NCBI GenBank assembly: GCA_030431165.1
Contig: JAUIJQ010000135.1
Location: 1 to 7,716, forward strand
DNA: 7,716 bases
Direction of reading: 5' to 3'
From: Rhodothermia bacterium
GTDB taxonomy: Bacteria > Bacteroidota > Rhodothermia > Rhodothermales > JABDKH01
Shown here: positions 6,904 to 7,716 of the stretch, in pieces
Layout: each line of letters begins with the position of its first letter
Position numbering within the stretch: the first letter of the stretch is position 1
Made by a program: the position numbers and the translations under genes
The notes under the pieces: generated by a model
Seen by the model: only the letters and a program-made list of their open reading frames with translations
The model's database searches: none
What the model was told of the DNA's origin: nothing

Positions 6904-6919
6904 TGCAACAAGGGTACCG
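6904..6919 (-). promoter_or_regulatory. Candidate sigma-54 promoter for the regulator-kinase operon
   Basis: Read on the minus strand the site is CGGTAC-CCTTG-TTGCA, against the sigma-54 consensus TGGCAC-N5-TTGCW. The invariant GG and GC are present with exact N10 spacing, and the -12 half is perfect; two -24 positions differ. Transcription would start near 6893, about 40 nt before the ATG at 6852. It implies autoregulation by the NtrC-type regulator. It is weaker than the plus-strand site, so confidence is moderate. Confidence 0.55.
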
Positions 6920-7008
6920 TATCCGGCGGCAGTCGCAACACTCGCCCGGAGTAACCGTCAACGCGCGAAGGCAGCTACAGGATGCACGGGCAGGATACGG
7001 CGGCCTGT

Positions 7009-7071
7009 CCGTTTTCGAACACCGATGTGCACGAGCGTGCACCGATGACGGGCCGGACCCCGGGAAAACGG
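7009..7071. repeat. 8-bp inverted repeat flanking the central dyad
   Basis: CCGTTTTC (7009-7016) and GAAAACGG (7064-7071) are exact inverted copies separated by 47 bp. They bracket the 16-bp dyad nearly symmetrically (centre about 7040 versus 7034.5). They could be half-sites for a second protein, or a cruciform or bend-forming element. Function is unknown. Confidence 0.55.
7027..7042. promoter_or_regulatory. Perfect 16-bp dyad, probable enhancer (upstream activating sequence)
   Basis: GTGCACG-AG-CGTGCAC is a perfect 7-2-7 inverted repeat. Its centre is about 97 bp upstream of the predicted plus-strand sigma-54 start (near 7132) and about 141 bp upstream of the predicted minus-strand start (near 6893), both normal distances for NtrC-type enhancers. 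CACCGATG also repeats directly at 7020-7027 and 7040-7047, 20 bp apart. A further TGCACG half-site is at 6983-6988. That the adjacent regulator binds here is inferred from position and symmetry. Confidence 0.6.
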
Positions 7072-7105
7072 CCCAATTCGCGGCTGACGGGCTGCTCTTA
7101 CGCCG

Positions 7106-7121
7106 TGGCACGCCCATTGCA
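7106..7121 (+). promoter_or_regulatory. Sigma-54 (-24/-12) promoter of the efflux adaptor operon
   Basis: TGGCAC-GCCCA-TTGCA matches the sigma-54 consensus TGGCAC-N5-TTGCW at every defined position, with GG (7107-7108) and GC (7119-7120) separated by exactly 10 bp. Transcription should start near 7132, giving a leader of about 29 nt before GTG 7161. It needs an ATP-hydrolysing activator; the divergent NtrC-type gene is the obvious candidate. Confidence 0.88.
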
Positions 7122-7160
7122 AAACGCTGAGAACCTCAATCTGAAACGCAGCACCGGATC

Positions 7161-7716
7161 GTGGAGACCACAGAACAATCAACCCAGCAGCAGTCTGACG
7201 CCGCCCGTTCCATCCTCTCCCGCAAGATCGGAGAAGGGGATTACGGCAACAGCACCGGCGAAGGCTCTGATCGGCGAATCAAACAGTCGCGTTGGACGCG
7301 GCGACGCATTTTTACCGTCGTCGGCGTTGTCGCGCTCATAGCCCTGATTGCATGGGCTTACTCAACAACACTCGGCGGGCGCCGCCTGCGTGTTGAGTCT
7401 GATCGCCTCACCGTTTCAACCGTCGACTTCGGGCCTTTCCAGGAGTACGCGCAGGTTACCGGCAACGTGCTCCCGCGCACGACGGTCTACCTGGACGCCG
7501 TTGAAGGTGGGCGAGTCGAAGAGATCTTTGTTGAGGAGGGCACGACGGTTACAGACGGCATGCCGCTGCTCAGGTTGTCGAACAACGACCTGCAGCTACG
7601 CCTCATCAACGCCGACGCACAGCGAATCGAGCAGATCAACCGCGTGCAGGACACGCAATTCCGGATGGAGCAGAATGCCTTGAACCTGAGGCAGCAGCTC
7701 ACCGAGATGAACTACC
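7161..7716 (+). CDS. HlyD/MacA-like periplasmic adaptor (membrane-fusion) subunit, 5' part
   Basis: The first 185 residues are visible and the gene runs off the right edge; adaptors of this class are usually near 400 residues. It should link an inner-membrane transporter (ABC or RND) to an outer-membrane channel. Residues 1-49 are cytoplasmic, Gln/Ser-rich and then basic (RRIKQSR, TRRR), followed by one transmembrane helix (IFTVVGVVALIALIAWAY, 50-67). Then come a beta-rich stretch (TVSTVDFGPFQEYAQVTGNV), the biotinyl-lipoyl half-motif (VYLDAVEGGRVEEIFVEEG, 109-127, to PLLRLSNNDL) and the start of the alpha-helical hairpin (about 145 onward, Q/E/N/R-rich). GTG 7161 is the only usable start: an in-frame TGA lies at 7128-7130 and no ATG occurs before M134. 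Its Shine-Dalgarno is poor. A GGAGAAGGGG inside the gene (7230-7239) has no in-frame start after it. The promoter 40 bp upstream is sigma-54 type. Transporter genes are expected downstream, unseen. Confidence 0.9.
   Translation, partial: METTEQSTQQQSDAARSILSRKIGEGDYGNSTGEGSDRRIKQSRWTRRRIFTVVGVVALIALIAWAYSTTLGGRRLRVESDRLTVSTVDFGPFQEYAQVTGNVLPRTTVYLDAVEGGRVEEIFVEEGTTVTDGMPLLRLSNNDLQLRLINADAQRIEQINRVQDTQFRMEQNALNLRQQLTEMNY

Larger units (their letters stand above)
6853..7160. other. Divergent intergenic control region between regulator and efflux adaptor genes
   Basis: This 308-bp stretch encodes no recognisable protein. In order it holds: three 10-bp direct repeats (6857-6886); a minus-strand -24/-12 element (6904-6919); an imperfect dyad, cgggcagg (6987-6994) with cctgtccg (7004-7011), pairing 7 of 8 plus one wobble; an 8-bp inverted repeat (7009-7016 with 7064-7071) around a perfect 16-bp dyad (7027-7042); and a plus-strand -24/-12 element (7106-7121). 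Short plus- and minus-strand frames here lack any family signature. Confidence 0.85.

Noticed and set aside
1..7716. CRISPR arrays, tRNA/rRNA genes, insertion sequences or phage attachment sites
   Set aside because: I found no spaced repeat array, no tRNA- or rRNA-like sequence, no transposase motifs and no terminal inverted repeats with target duplications.

Overview
The window looks like a chromosomal segment from a GC-rich, Gram-negative bacterium. The evidence is a membrane-anchored periplasmic adaptor for an efflux pump, a Sec-exported TPR protein, a type II NADH dehydrogenase and two phosphorelay pairs. Bacteroidota/Rhodothermota-like, Acidobacteriota-like or Gemmatimonadota-like lineages would all fit (LytS/LytR-type pair, regulator-kinase-adaptor layout). 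The sequence alone does not settle the phylum.

Layout, right to left along the minus strand: a sigma-54-dependent NtrC-family response regulator (6852-5470); an NtrY-like sensor kinase overlapping it by 4 bp (5473-4109); a 140-bp gap rich in hairpins; ndh, a type II NADH:quinone oxidoreductase (3968-2613); an exported TPR protein with a C-terminal 'FWIGKWD' domain (2562-1618); a LytS-type four-helix membrane kinase (1580-363); and the start of its response regulator (343 to the left edge). On the plus strand, diverging from the NtrC-type gene, a HlyD/MacA-like membrane-fusion (adaptor) gene starts at GTG 7161 and runs off the right edge.

The most informative region is the 308-bp divergent intergenic stretch (6853-7160). 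It holds an apparently perfect -24/-12 sigma-54 promoter (7106-7121) facing the adaptor gene, and a second, weaker -24/-12 element (6919-6904) facing the regulator-kinase operon. Between them lies a perfect 16-bp dyad (7027-7042) at enhancer distance from both, nested in an 8-bp inverted repeat. Three 10-bp direct repeats sit just before the regulator start codon. The simplest model is that the kinase phosphorylates the NtrC-type regulator, which binds the central dyad and activates both the efflux operon and its own operon through sigma-54. The regulator carries GAFTDA instead of the canonical GAFTGA sigma-54 contact loop, which makes the strong promoter match worth testing.

The left half is a separate module. 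ndh, the exported TPR protein and the LytS/LytR-type pair are co-oriented with gaps of 50, 37 and 19 bp, so they may be co-transcribed. The LytS-type kinase contains an in-frame 18-bp tandem repeat that expands its ATP-lid region. The ndh ribosome-binding site lies in a perfect 7-bp hairpin.
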